From contig SKSS01000102.1 of NCBI GenBank assembly GCA_007122875.1, forward strand, positions 1 to 32,158: DNA of 32,158 bases, written 5' to 3'. The DNA is from Salinarchaeum sp. (GTDB lineage Archaea; Halobacteriota; Halobacteria; Halobacteriales; QS-1-68-20). Within the stretch, counting starts at the first letter, position 1. Each line of letters opens with the position of its first letter. Made by a program: the position numbers and the translations under genes. The notes under the pieces were generated by a model. The model was given only the letters and a program-made list of their open reading frames with translations, was not told where the DNA came from and made no database searches. Of this stretch, positions 23,139 to 31,173 are shown piece by piece.

Positions 23139-23753
23139 ATGAACGCCGAACAGGGATCGGTCGCCAACCCCTACGGGATGGACGAGGATTGCCGGAACTG
23201 TCCGGGGCTGTGCGACGAACGTGAGACCGTCGTCCACGGCTACGGCGACGTGAGCGCGGACTTTCTCTTCGTGACCGAACGGCCGACGGTGCCCGCCGAC
23301 CGAACGGGAATCCCATTCGACGGCGAGGACGGTTTCTGGTCGGTCCTGGCGGAACTCTCACTCGCCACATTCGACGACGAACCGGTTCCCAACAACGCGT
23401 TTGTAACCCACCTCACCCGGTGTCGTCACTCCGAACGCCCGCCGACCGACGAGGAGGTGATGACGTGCGAACCCTATTTAAACGCCGAGATTCGGATGAT
23501 CAACCCCGAGTTCCTGATTCCGGTCGGCGAGCGCGCCCTGACCGAACTCGTCGGCGAGTACACCACCGCACGGCCCGATGAGTTCGACGTACGGGACGAT
23601 CACGGACGGGCGATCCGTGGACGAGGCTTCGAACTCGTGCCGATGATCCATCCCGCCGAGGGGACCGACGCCGACCGTGAGGCGTTCGTCGAGGCGTTCG
23701 CCGACCTCACCGATCGGGACTACCGGCAGACGAAAGGTCGGCGGAGCAGATAG
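23139..23753 (+). CDS. Uracil-DNA glycosylase-superfamily protein with Fe-S cysteines
   Basis: The 204-residue protein resembles family 4-type uracil-DNA glycosylases. It has CRNC near the N-terminus (Cys18, Cys21, plus Cys25), the block ADFLFVTERP...DRTGIPFDGEDG equivalent to the family's GE-PG-x-x-ED-x-x-G-x-PF motif, and a later Cys95/Cys110 pair spaced by 14 residues. Together these would bind a [4Fe-4S] cluster. Near the C-terminus MIHPAEG fits the catalytic HPS-like loop. It differs from canonical members in the first motif (TERPTVP), so uracil excision itself is not certain. The ATG at 23139 is chosen. Confidence 0.8.
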   Translation: MNAEQGSVANPYGMDEDCRNCPGLCDERETVVHGYGDVSADFLFVTERPTVPADRTGIPFDGEDGFWSVLAELSLATFDDEPVPNNAFVTHLTRCRHSERPPTDEEVMTCEPYLNAEIRMINPEFLIPVGERALTELVGEYTTARPDEFDVRDDHGRAIRGRGFELVPMIHPAEGTDADREAFVEAFADLTDRDYRQTKGRRSR

Positions 23754-23754
23754 C

Positions 23755-23952
23755 CTACCAGTATGGGGTGTCGGTTCGCCAACGCGTTCTCGCGGTTACA
23801 CCCGCGAGACCAGCGACGAGAACGGTCACGAGCGCGAGCGTGAGGGCCGAGCGGGGTTCGGGGATGGTTTCGGCGACGACTGCCGTGAGCCCGCCGAGGA
23901 CCATGACGACGACCGTGAGGACGGCGAATGCGGCGAGCACCTTCTGTCTCAT
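23755..23952 (-). CDS. Small two-pass membrane protein
   Basis: The 65-residue protein starts MRQKVLAAFAVLTVVVMVLGG, with a second hydrophobic stretch (SALTLALVTVLVAGLAGVTA). The first segment could instead be a signal anchor. No family is recognised. ATAAAAC (plus, 23981-23987) gives a TATA box on the minus strand about 30 nt upstream of the ATG at 23952, so this start is preferred to one 10 codons earlier. It converges with the glycosylase gene, with stops 1 nt apart. Confidence 0.6.
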   Translation of the reverse strand: MRQKVLAAFAVLTVVVMVLGGLTAVVAETIPEPRSALTLALVTVLVAGLAGVTARTRWRTDTPYW

Positions 23953-24023
23953 ATCTGTGTGATGCTTCGCGGGCAGACACATAAAACGGCGCTTTCAAGG
24001 ACGCCGGGATCGGATTCTCGGGT

Positions 24024-24794
24024 ATGACGACGGTCGCCGTACTCGCCGATCCACCCCGCGAGGGGACCGTTCCGCGTTCGTTGGTCGAGAGAACCCCGCT
24101 ATCGTCGGGGGAGATCGCGGATCTGTGGGCGGCCTCGCTCGCGGACGTGGCGGTCGCGGTCGAGCGAAGCGGTGGGGAGTTGCTGGTGAACTACCGGCCG
24201 AACGACCTGCTTCCGGCGGACGCCCGCGGAGACGAGCCCTCGGAGACGATCGTCCGGGCGATCGTCACGGCGGCGCTCGACGACGCCGACGTTCGGTACG
24301 AACCACAGGTCGGATCGACGCCCTCGGCCCGAGTCGGAAACACGATCACCCACCTGCTCGAAAGCGAGGGGGTCGACACCGCAGCGGTCGTCCCCGGCAC
24401 GGCCGCGGCGATGCCGCGAACGGAGGTCGACGCCGCGGCGATGGCGCTTCGCCGGCACGACGTGGTGCTTGGACCGACGCCGACCGGTGACGTCTACTAC
24501 GCGGGGTTTGCCGAACCGATCGATTTCGAGGGGACGTTCGAACCGCCCGCAGTCGAGCGGGTGGCGAAGCGGTCGGTCGCCGAGGGGCGGTCGGTCGGGT
24601 TCGTGCCGATGGTGCCGACCCTCGAAACCGTCGAGGGGCTGTGTGCGACGGTTTCGTCGATTCGCGCTCGCCGGGCCGCCGACGGGTGGGTTCCGTCGGC
24701 GACGGCATCGTACGTCGAGGAACTCGGGCTTCGCGTCATCGCGGACAGCAGTCGACGACGGCTCGATCGGGACGGAAAAACCGACAGTACTTAG
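24024..24794 (+). CDS. DUF2064-like (glycosyltransferase-fold) protein
   Basis: The 256-residue protein starts MTTVAVLADPPREG. It has a mid-protein VVPGTAAAMPRTEVDAAAMAL and the motif VLGPTPTGDVYYAGF, which resembles the GPA-DGGYYL block of DUF2064/TIGR04282 proteins with a nucleotidyl- or glycosyltransferase-like Rossmann fold. The substrate is unknown and the assignment rests on these motifs. It is followed 26 bp later by tRNA-Ser. Confidence 0.6.
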   Translation: MTTVAVLADPPREGTVPRSLVERTPLSSGEIADLWAASLADVAVAVERSGGELLVNYRPNDLLPADARGDEPSETIVRAIVTAALDDADVRYEPQVGSTPSARVGNTITHLLESEGVDTAAVVPGTAAAMPRTEVDAAAMALRRHDVVLGPTPTGDVYYAGFAEPIDFEGTFEPPAVERVAKRSVAEGRSVGFVPMVPTLETVEGLCATVSSIRARRAADGWVPSATASYVEELGLRVIADSSRRRLDRDGKTDST

Positions 24795-24820
24795 CCGGTT
24801 GCGTACGAAAACCGGCGTGA

Positions 24821-24904
24821 GGTGGGGTGGCAGAGCGGCCGATTGCGCCTGCCTTGAGAGCAGGTGGCCGGAAGGCCTCATGGGTTCAAATCCCATCCCC
24901 ACCG
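24821..24904 (+). tRNA. tRNA-Ser(TGA)
   Basis: The acceptor is GGTGGGG (24821-24827) with CCCCACC (24897-24903) and discriminator G. The anticodon arm is CCTGC-CTTGAGA-GCAGG with anticodon TGA. A long variable arm (GGCCGGAAGGCC) marks it as class II, and the T-arm is ATGGG-TTCAAAT-CCCAT. There is no intron. TACTTAGCC near 24787-24795 is a possible TATA box. Its 3' end is repeated twice downstream. Confidence 0.97.
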
Positions 24905-25237
24905 TCGTTTGCGACGAACGGACGTGAGGAGCAACGCGGTTCGGATGGATTTGAATCAGACCGGGCGCACGCAGCGAAGCGAGTACGTCCGGGCGTGGTT
25001 CAAATCCCATCCCCACCGTCGTTCTCACGAACACGAACGGCGAGCGGAGCGAGCCGTTCCGTGAGTGAGGCGACGGAAACGTGGGGAGTTGAAGTAGACG
25101 AGACGCAGCGCGAACGGTAGTGAGCGACCGTCTCGGCGTGGTTCAAATCCCATCCCCACCGTCGTTTGCGACGAACGGACGTGAGGAGCAACGCGGTTCG
25201 GATGGATTTGAATCAGACCGGGCGCACGCAGCGAAGC
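24905..25237 (+). repeat. Tandem tRNA-Ser 3'-end repeat units
   Basis: The T-arm/acceptor end of tRNA-Ser plus 6 nt (24883-24909) is copied exactly at 24997-25023 and 25140-25166. The first copy plus its flank, 24883-24980, is identical over 98 bp to 25140-25237. Each unit contains an inverted T-arm-like motif (GGATTTGAA at 24947, GGAGTTGAA at 25085) that can pair with the next T-arm copy. The middle unit differs in sequence but keeps a 7-bp inner stem (CGAGACG 25099-25105 with CGTCTCG 25129-25135). No credible protein gene is present. Confidence 0.88.
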
Positions 25238-25281
25238 ACGTGGTCGTCCGCAGTCGTTTTGCCCCTACGTTGCGAGGCGGC

Positions 25282-26280
25282 TCAGAGCGCGTCGTACTCC
25301 AGCCGGAACGTCTCTAGGATCGCCGCGAGAACGCCGATGGCGATCGGGCCGACGAACAGCCCCACGAATCCGAGGGTGTAGACGCCGCCGAAGACGCCGA
25401 TGAGGATGATCCCGGGGTTGAGCCGGGCCTGTCGATCGATCACGAGCGGACGGGCGTAGTAGTCGATCATACTGACGACCGTCAGGCCGTAGATCCCGAG
25501 CAGGACACCGGACGCAGTCTCGCCGATGAGGATGAGATAGACCGCCGCTGGGGCCCATACGAGAAACGCGCCGATGATCGGGAGAAACGCGAGCAGGAAC
25601 ATCACGAACGTCCAGAACACCACGTTCGGAATCCCGGCGAGGTACAGTCCAAACCCGGCGACGACGGCCTGGACGAGCGCCGCGAACGCGTGTCCGATCA
25701 CGGCCCCCCACGTGATCCGGTGGATCCTGGTGAACAGGCGGTCGGTGACCCGCTCCGGCAGCGGAATCGTCTCTCGAAGCCACGCGACAAAGGAGCGACC
25801 GTCCCGGAGGAGGTAGAAGACGAGAAACAACAACAGCGCCAATCCGATCGTGAATTCGAGGACCATCGCGAGGATTCCCGTTACGTCGTTGAACAGCGTC
25901 GCGGCGATCAACTCACCCACCTCCGTCAGGAAATCGACCGCTTCCAACTCGACTTCGAGACCGGTGAACGCCTCGATTTGCTCTTCGACGGTCGCGATGT
26001 CGAGACCGACATCACCGGCCGCGATCGCCTGGAGGTCACGGACGAACACTCGGATGACGTAGACGACGGGCATGACGACCAGCACGAGTGCGCCAGCCAT
26101 CAGCACGAGCGCGGAACCCTGTGATCCGATCCGCTCCTCGAGACGGACGTGGAGCGGATGCAACACGTAGGCGAAAATTACGGCGGCGATTACGTACTCG
26201 AGAAACGGCAGGAGGATCACGAATGATAACAGGGCTGCCAGTACGAGCGCGACCAACAGGAACGCCTGACCGCGATTCAT
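25282..26280 (-). CDS. AI-2E-family (PF01594) membrane permease
   Basis: The 332-residue protein has about seven hydrophobic segments. The C-terminal block (FLPIIGAFLVWAPAAVYLIL and GIILIGVFGGVYTLGFVGLF) matches the AI-2E transporter family. The family includes exporters of small molecules and Na+/H+ antiporters, so the cargo is unknown; an AI-2 role is unlikely in an archaeon. The ATG at 26280 is chosen by the TATA box GATATATGAC (minus, 26312-26303) 27 nt upstream. The gene ends 45 bp from the tRNA-Ser repeat units. Confidence 0.9.
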   Translation of the reverse strand: MNRGQAFLLVALVLAALLSFVILLPFLEYVIAAVIFAYVLHPLHVRLEERIGSQGSALVLMAGALVLVVMPVVYVIRVFVRDLQAIAAGDVGLDIATVEEQIEAFTGLEVELEAVDFLTEVGELIAATLFNDVTGILAMVLEFTIGLALLLFLVFYLLRDGRSFVAWLRETIPLPERVTDRLFTRIHRITWGAVIGHAFAALVQAVVAGFGLYLAGIPNVVFWTFVMFLLAFLPIIGAFLVWAPAAVYLILIGETASGVLLGIYGLTVVSMIDYYARPLVIDRQARLNPGIILIGVFGGVYTLGFVGLFVGPIAIGVLAAILETFRLEYDAL

Positions 26281-26302
26281 ACCCCCCTGACAGTACGCAG
26301 CA

Positions 26303-26312
26303 GTCATATATC
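26303..26312 (-). promoter_or_regulatory. TATA box of the AI-2E-family gene
   Basis: GATATATGAC on the minus strand is centred 27-28 nt from the ATG at 26280, giving a leaderless transcript. Confidence 0.65.
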
Positions 26313-26408
26313 ATGGGGATTATTCACGATCGTTGCGGGAACCCTCTGAAACGACCGCACGGCCCACGGCACGTGAATTTGCTCAGTCTTGGGTTCCGAT
26401 GCGCGAAC

Positions 26409-26416
26409 CTATTTGA
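26409..26416 (+). promoter_or_regulatory. TATA box of the aminotransferase gene
   Basis: CCTATTTG is centred 27 nt before the ATG at 26440, giving a leaderless transcript. Confidence 0.5.
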
Positions 26417-26439
26417 CCGTGTGGACCCCGTCGTTGTAC

Positions 26440-27633
26440 ATGGCAGGAACCGCTCACACCGAGCGCTCGTCGCCCGTGACCGATCGGGCCGCAGCCGTCG
26501 AGTACACGTCGATCCGCGTGATGTACGAGCAGGCCGAACAGCGAGGGGGTGATCTCGTTCGGATGGAGGTCGGACAGCCGGACTTCAGACCGCCGGAGCA
26601 CGTTACCGAGGCGGCGGTTGACGCGGCCCGCGGCGGTGAAACCACGTACACACAGACCGCTGGATTGCCCGACCTTCGCCGCGCACTCGCCGATCGGCTG
26701 GCGGCCGATCACAACGTCGAGTACGATCCGGAGACGGAGGTGGTCATGACCGTCGGCGGAATGGAGGCGCTGTTGCTCGCGACGCTGACGGTCGTCGCGC
26801 CCGGCGAGGAGGTCGTGATCCCGACGCCGGCGTGGCCGAACTACGAGACGCAGGTCCGGCTGGCCGACGGCGTCCCGATCGAGGTTCCGCTCCCCGCCGA
26901 CGACGGGTTCGATCTCGACCTCGACCGAATCGACGACGCGATGGGCCAGAACACCGCCGCAGTCATCCTGGCATCGCCGTCGAATCCGACAGGGCGGGCG
27001 TACGGCGAGGCGGAACTCGCCGGGCTGGTCGATCTCGCGGCCGAACACGACGCCGTCGTCATCGCCGACGAGGTGTACAAACGGCTCACGTTCGAGGGGA
27101 GCACCCGTGCACTGGCGAGCTACACCGACCATCCCGAGCGGGTGCTCTCGGTCGGATCGTGCTCGAAGACGTACGCGATGACTGGCTGGCGTGTGGGCTG
27201 GCTCGCCGGGCCGGAGCCGGTGATCGACAAGGCGACGAAGGTACACGGCTGCACGACCGCGTGCGTCTCGAACGTCGCCCAGCGAGCCGCCGAAGCCGCC
27301 CTCTCGGGACCACAAGCGCCCGTCGACGAGATGTACGACGCGTTCGAACGTCGCCGCGATCTCGTCGTCGAGCGGGTCGAGGACCTCCCGACGGTCACGT
27401 GTCCCCGCCCCGAGGGGGCGTTCTACGCGTTTCTCGACTGCAACGCGCTCGACGGCACCTCCCTCGACGTGGCGAAACGCCTGCTCGCCGAGGAGGGCGT
27501 CGTGCTCGCTCCCGGCGGCGGGTTCGGTGATGCCGGTGAGGGCTACCTCCGGATGAGTTTCGCGGCGAGTGAAGAACGGATTGACGAGGGGTTCGATCGA
27601 ATTGAGGCGTTCGTCCGCGAGGAGGTGCGATGA
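26440..27633 (+). CDS. Class I/II PLP-dependent aminotransferase
   Basis: The 397-residue fold-type I aminotransferase has VEVGQPDF near the N-terminus, SPSNPTGRAY, the PLP-contacting ADEVYKRLTF, the Schiff-base lysine in SCSKTYAMTGWRVGW and a C-terminal Arg in RMSFAAS. Aspartate, aromatic and other amino acids are all possible substrates. The ATG at 26440 (MAGTAHTER) is preferred to an upstream TTG because of the TATA box 27 nt before it. Its stop overlaps the next gene's ATG (ATGA), so the two are coupled. Confidence 0.93.
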   Translation: MAGTAHTERSSPVTDRAAAVEYTSIRVMYEQAEQRGGDLVRMEVGQPDFRPPEHVTEAAVDAARGGETTYTQTAGLPDLRRALADRLAADHNVEYDPETEVVMTVGGMEALLLATLTVVAPGEEVVIPTPAWPNYETQVRLADGVPIEVPLPADDGFDLDLDRIDDAMGQNTAAVILASPSNPTGRAYGEAELAGLVDLAAEHDAVVIADEVYKRLTFEGSTRALASYTDHPERVLSVGSCSKTYAMTGWRVGWLAGPEPVIDKATKVHGCTTACVSNVAQRAAEAALSGPQAPVDEMYDAFERRRDLVVERVEDLPTVTCPRPEGAFYAFLDCNALDGTSLDVAKRLLAEEGVVLAPGGGFGDAGEGYLRMSFAASEERIDEGFDRIEAFVREEVR

Positions 27634-29054
27634 TGGATCTCGCAGTCGTCGATACGACGCTCGTGACAATGCGTGGCGATCGCCTCGGAATCGTTGACGA
27701 CGGAGCTGTCGGCGTCAAGAACGGCGAGATCGTCTACGTCGGTCCGACCGGCGACCTTGAGGCTGATCCCGACGAGACGATCGACGGCTCGAACCGGCTC
27801 ACCATGCCCGGACTCGTCGACGCACACGTCCACATGGGCCACACGGTTCTCCGTGGTGGTGCCCAGGACGTTCCTGAAATCGAGTGGATGACACACGCGC
27901 TCGGTCCCCTCGCACGATATACCGACGAGGACGACTGGGCGGCCGGGGCGAGACTCGGCGTCCTCGAAGCGGTTCGATCGGGTGTAACGACGTTCGGTGC
28001 CTACACGGCGGACGTTGCGCACCTCGTCGAGGAGGCGTATCGACCGTTCGGGGTTCGGGTCGCGGCGACCGAGACGATCACCGCGGTCGTCGACGATCAG
28101 GACGAACGTGGTCCGGGCGAGCCGTACGCGTTCGATCACGAGAAAGGAGAGGCGGCGCTGGCGCGCGCCGAGGCGCTCTTCGACGAGTACGCTGACGACG
28201 ACCTCATCAGGCCGATGTACGGTCCGCAGGCGCTGGATATGGTGCCTCCGGAGCTGTTGGAGACCATCCGTGACAGAGCGAACGAACACGAGCGGGACCT
28301 GCACGTGCACGTCGCGCAGGGCCGCCGGGAACGGCTCCAGATTCAGGCGCGCTACGGCGAGGACGAATCGACGGTGAGCGTCCTCGACGACCTCGGGGTG
28401 CTCGGCGAACGGCTGATCGCCGTCCACTGTCACGACGCGACGCCAGCGGAGCGCGAACGTCTCGCGGAAGCCGGCGCTCGCTTCATCGGGAACCCGAGTT
28501 CGATCGCCGCGATCGACGGAATCACCCCGCCGATCGTCGAGATGCGTGAGTACGGCGCACCGACCGGGATCGGAACCGATCAGGCACCGGGACCGGGCGC
28601 ACACGACATGCTCGCGGAGCTTCGGACCGCCTGCTTGCTCTCGAAGACGGACCGACAGGATCCGACCGCCCTGCCCGCGTGGGAGGCCATTCAGGTCGGG
28701 ACCCTCGGCGGCGCGACCGCCCTCGGTATGCCGGAGGTGGGTGTACTGGAGGAGGGAACGCCGGCCGACCTGATCACGATCGACCTCGATCGGCCCGGCA
28801 TCGCGCCGACGGTGACCCAACCGATGCACACGGCGATCCCGAACGTCGTCTACGGCGAGAGCGGCGGTGCGGTTTCGAACGTCGTCGTCGACGGCGAGCG
28901 AGTGGTCCGTGACCGCGACGTGGTCGGTGTCGACGAAGAAGCGATCATCGCGGAAGCGAACGAGCGAGCGAAACGGGCGTTCGAGCGCGGAACCGACGAC
29001 TGGCAGGCCGCCGGATCGGAACTGGTCGACGCCGTCGACGACGGCTGGCTATAG
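27630..29054 (+). CDS. Amidohydrolase (deaminase-like), coupled to aminotransferase
   Basis: The 474-residue metal-dependent hydrolase has DAHVHMGH (His66/His68), LHVHVAQ, AVHCHDA and the catalytic Asp in GIGTDQAPGPGAHDM. This layout fits the chlorohydrolase/SAH-deaminase/guanine-deaminase branch (TrzN/MtaD-like). However, the HVAQ segment lacks the Glu that follows the third His in classical deaminases of this branch. The substrate is unknown. It begins with two consecutive ATG codons; the first overlaps the aminotransferase stop. The coupling suggests a shared pathway. Confidence 0.85.
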   Translation: MMDLAVVDTTLVTMRGDRLGIVDDGAVGVKNGEIVYVGPTGDLEADPDETIDGSNRLTMPGLVDAHVHMGHTVLRGGAQDVPEIEWMTHALGPLARYTDEDDWAAGARLGVLEAVRSGVTTFGAYTADVAHLVEEAYRPFGVRVAATETITAVVDDQDERGPGEPYAFDHEKGEAALARAEALFDEYADDDLIRPMYGPQALDMVPPELLETIRDRANEHERDLHVHVAQGRRERLQIQARYGEDESTVSVLDDLGVLGERLIAVHCHDATPAERERLAEAGARFIGNPSSIAAIDGITPPIVEMREYGAPTGIGTDQAPGPGAHDMLAELRTACLLSKTDRQDPTALPAWEAIQVGTLGGATALGMPEVGVLEEGTPADLITIDLDRPGIAPTVTQPMHTAIPNVVYGESGGAVSNVVVDGERVVRDRDVVGVDEEAIIAEANERAKRAFERGTDDWQAAGSELVDAVDDGWL

Positions 29055-29254
29055 CAGACCGACTCCGTTGAAATTCTATTGTATTAATTCACTACGAAAT
29101 ATCTCTCCCAATACACGTGCAGATGCAGCACTGGACGTTCGCTCAGATCAACGCCGGTAAGCCGCGACGTACAGGGCGCATATTCAGCAGGGAACAGAGG
29201 AGGAGATGACTGAGTAGTTGCATAACAACCGAAGAGGAATCACTACAGTCTCAC

Positions 29255-29581
29255 CTATTCCGACGCCTCGTATTTGCGTGCTCCACGAACCAGTCGAATG
29301 GTGAGTACTGCAGTAACGATAAGGTAGACAATCCAGAGAGATCGATATCCTTCGAACGGTTGTATCAACTCCACAGCAGCCAGGAGGGCAGTAAGCCCAG
29401 CAACGTACAGTGCGTTCGTTCCGATGACGTCTGCTACTCCCTCTTCATCGGCGATTTTGTCAGGATCGTATCCGGCAATTAGATCTGTTCGCCCATAGCA
29501 CTTGATCAAAACCCCGAACAGTGCGACGACTCCCGCAGCATAGAGGAGGACAAAGACGCTGATGATTGTTTCCGGACTCAT
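29255..29581 (-). CDS. DUF3784-like membrane protein
   Basis: The 108-residue protein has three hydrophobic segments. The first (IISVFVLLYAAGVVALFGVLI) is followed by KCYGRTDLIAGYDPDK and GTNALYVAG, the arrangement of DUF3784 proteins (a polar G-x-x-x-LIAGY motif after the first helix). The function is unknown. The ATG at 29581 (MSPETII) is chosen. It lies downstream of the CPBP protease gene on the same strand, with 71 bp between them, and is AT-richer than its neighbours. Confidence 0.7.
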   Translation of the reverse strand: MSPETIISVFVLLYAAGVVALFGVLIKCYGRTDLIAGYDPDKIADEEGVADVIGTNALYVAGLTALLAAVELIQPFEGYRSLWIVYLIVTAVLTIRLVRGARKYEASE

Positions 29582-29652
29582 AGCGAAAGTGCACAAACAG
29601 TCATTGACGGAGCCAGCGGCCAGGATTCCGATCAGAAACTGCCCCGCATCTG

Positions 29653-30705
29653 TCACACGGGGAGCGTCGTGAACACGGTCGCTACGCTCTCGACACCGTC
29701 GAGGACGATCGTCGCTGACTCCTCCGGAAGCACTCCGGACTCGTCGAGGTACCAAATCAGCGAGACCGTGGCGTTGAACGCGCCGTGGATCAGTGCTGGG
29801 ACGACGATATTCCCCGTTCGCTCGTAGATCGCACCGAGCAGCAGCGAGAGGAGCAGAATGATGGTGAGTGAGGGCACGATCTGCGCGAGTTCCGCACCGA
29901 GGAACGCACCGAAGTGCAAGACTGCAAATAACACGCTCGTGATCGAGATCGCCGCGGCCGGGCCGAGGTACTCCCGGAACCGTCCCTGGATGATTCCCCT
30001 GAAGAGCAACTCCTCGGCCGGACCGACGAGCAGGAGGTGAATCGGAATCAAGAGGAGGAACACCTCAGGGTTGCCGATTCCAGCCTCCTGGAGCACGTGC
30101 TCCGCCGGTTCGAGCCCGAGAACGAGAAACACCATTCCGATGGCGACCTGTGCGCCGAGTAAGAGGACGACTCCGGCGACGATCCAGCCGACATCTCGGA
30201 TCGACGGGAGATGCAGACGAAGCAGGTTCGATGGCCACCCACGGTAGGCGAGATACGCCAGCGCGACGCCGCCGAACCCGAGTCCCTGCAGCGCGAACGT
30301 CTCCAGAACGACCGCCAGTTCGATCCGTTCCATGATGGGAATGCCGGCGAGAAGAAGCGGAACGGCGAGAACGAGGGTGGCGATGATCCCGACGCCGAAC
30401 GCGGCGAGGCCGAGTCCGATCGAAACGAGGGTCACGATACCGACATTTCTCAACAGATCGTCCTCCCGATCGGTGGGGTCCCCCCCGTCCGATTCGTTCC
30501 CTCCGCCGGCCCCGTCGTCTTCATCGCCCCGACTGCCCCACGCCCGTTCGTCGTGGGACTCAGTTTCGTCGTCCGTTCGATCATCCGGGTCGTCGTCTGT
30601 TCGATCATCCGGGTCGTCGTCTGTTCGATCATCCGGGTCGTCGTCCCTATTAGACGGTGAACGATCTCGATCGTCCGGGTCTCCATCGTCAGGGTCTCGA
30701 TCCAT
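29653..30705 (-). CDS. CPBP family (CAAX/Abi) intramembrane protease
   Basis: The 350-residue protein has an acidic disordered N-terminus (about 1-85) and eight or so membrane segments. The protease motifs are intact: EELLFRG (Glu231, Glu232, Arg236), LFAVLHF and the C-terminal LIHGAFNA. CPBP proteases cleave substrates in the membrane; the target is unknown. The N-terminus contains TDDDPDDR repeats encoded by a 24-bp tandem repeat (30577-30648). The ATG at 30705 (MDRDPDDG) is chosen; the extension further upstream is antisense to the neighbouring gene. Confidence 0.88.
   Translation of the reverse strand: MDRDPDDGDPDDRDRSPSNRDDDPDDRTDDDPDDRTDDDPDDRTDDETESHDERAWGSRGDEDDGAGGGNESDGGDPTDREDDLLRNVGIVTLVSIGLGLAAFGVGIIATLVLAVPLLLAGIPIMERIELAVVLETFALQGLGFGGVALAYLAYRGWPSNLLRLHLPSIRDVGWIVAGVVLLLGAQVAIGMVFLVLGLEPAEHVLQEAGIGNPEVFLLLIPIHLLLVGPAEELLFRGIIQGRFREYLGPAAAISITSVLFAVLHFGAFLGAELAQIVPSLTIILLLSLLLGAIYERTGNIVVPALIHGAFNATVSLIWYLDESGVLPEESATIVLDGVESVATVFTTLPV
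30577..30648. repeat. 24-bp tandem repeat inside the CPBP protease gene
   Basis: Three copies of a 24-bp unit start at 30577, 30601 and 30625; the last differs at its end. The unit begins TCGATCATCCGG. In the gene's frame it encodes an 8-residue TDDDPDDR repeat, so copy number can change without frameshift. Such tracts expand by slippage. Confidence 0.9.
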
Positions 30706-30838
30706 CGTCCACCAAGTACGTACCGAACGACCGTTTGTGTTACTATCCGGGTTGGCGAGCGACGAACTGACCGGAGCCGTCCCCGTTATTGACAGGCGGA
30801 AGGAAACCCTTTTGCGACCCCCGAACGCACCCTCGACC

Positions 30839-31159
30839 ATGGATTGGCCGCACGACCCCGATGGGGAGGAGGGAAGCGAGGGACGCCGAAAGTACGACAT
30901 GGCGACCTTCGCGAAGAAGGTGGACGAAGCAGAGGACTTCCCGCTGTCGTTCGAGGAGTTCGCCGAGGAGCACGGCGACGATCCGATTCGGGTGAACCAC
31001 CGAACAGTCGTCCCCGCCAGCGACATCCTCGATCACGTCGATGTCGAGGAGGTCGACTCGATCGTCGAGTTTCACCGGGCGATCGGCCGGGCGATGCGAT
31101 CCGGCGAGTTCTGGGAGTACCACCCCTCTGGTGAGAATCCCGAGTCCCGGCCGGCCTGA
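30839..31159 (+). CDS. Small acidic conserved haloarchaeal protein (DUF5785-like)
   Basis: The 106-residue protein begins MDWPHDPDGEEGSEGRRKY. It continues with helices (MATFAKKVDEAEDFPL, FEEFAEEHGDDPIRVNHRTVV) and ends GEFWEYHPSGENPE. It looks like a conserved haloarchaeal family (DUF5785, from memory) without known function. CCTTTTGC at about 30808-30815 lies 27 nt before the ATG at 30839, so this is taken as the leaderless start. The longer upstream frame is antisense to the CPBP gene. Confidence 0.75.
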   Translation: MDWPHDPDGEEGSEGRRKYDMATFAKKVDEAEDFPLSFEEFAEEHGDDPIRVNHRTVVPASDILDHVDVEEVDSIVEFHRAIGRAMRSGEFWEYHPSGENPESRPA

Positions 31160-31173
31160 CCCCACCAAGTCGA

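Noticed and set aside
24905-25264. Small protein frames in the tRNA-Ser repeat region
   Set aside because: They are repeats of tRNA-derived sequence with no codon bias or motif.
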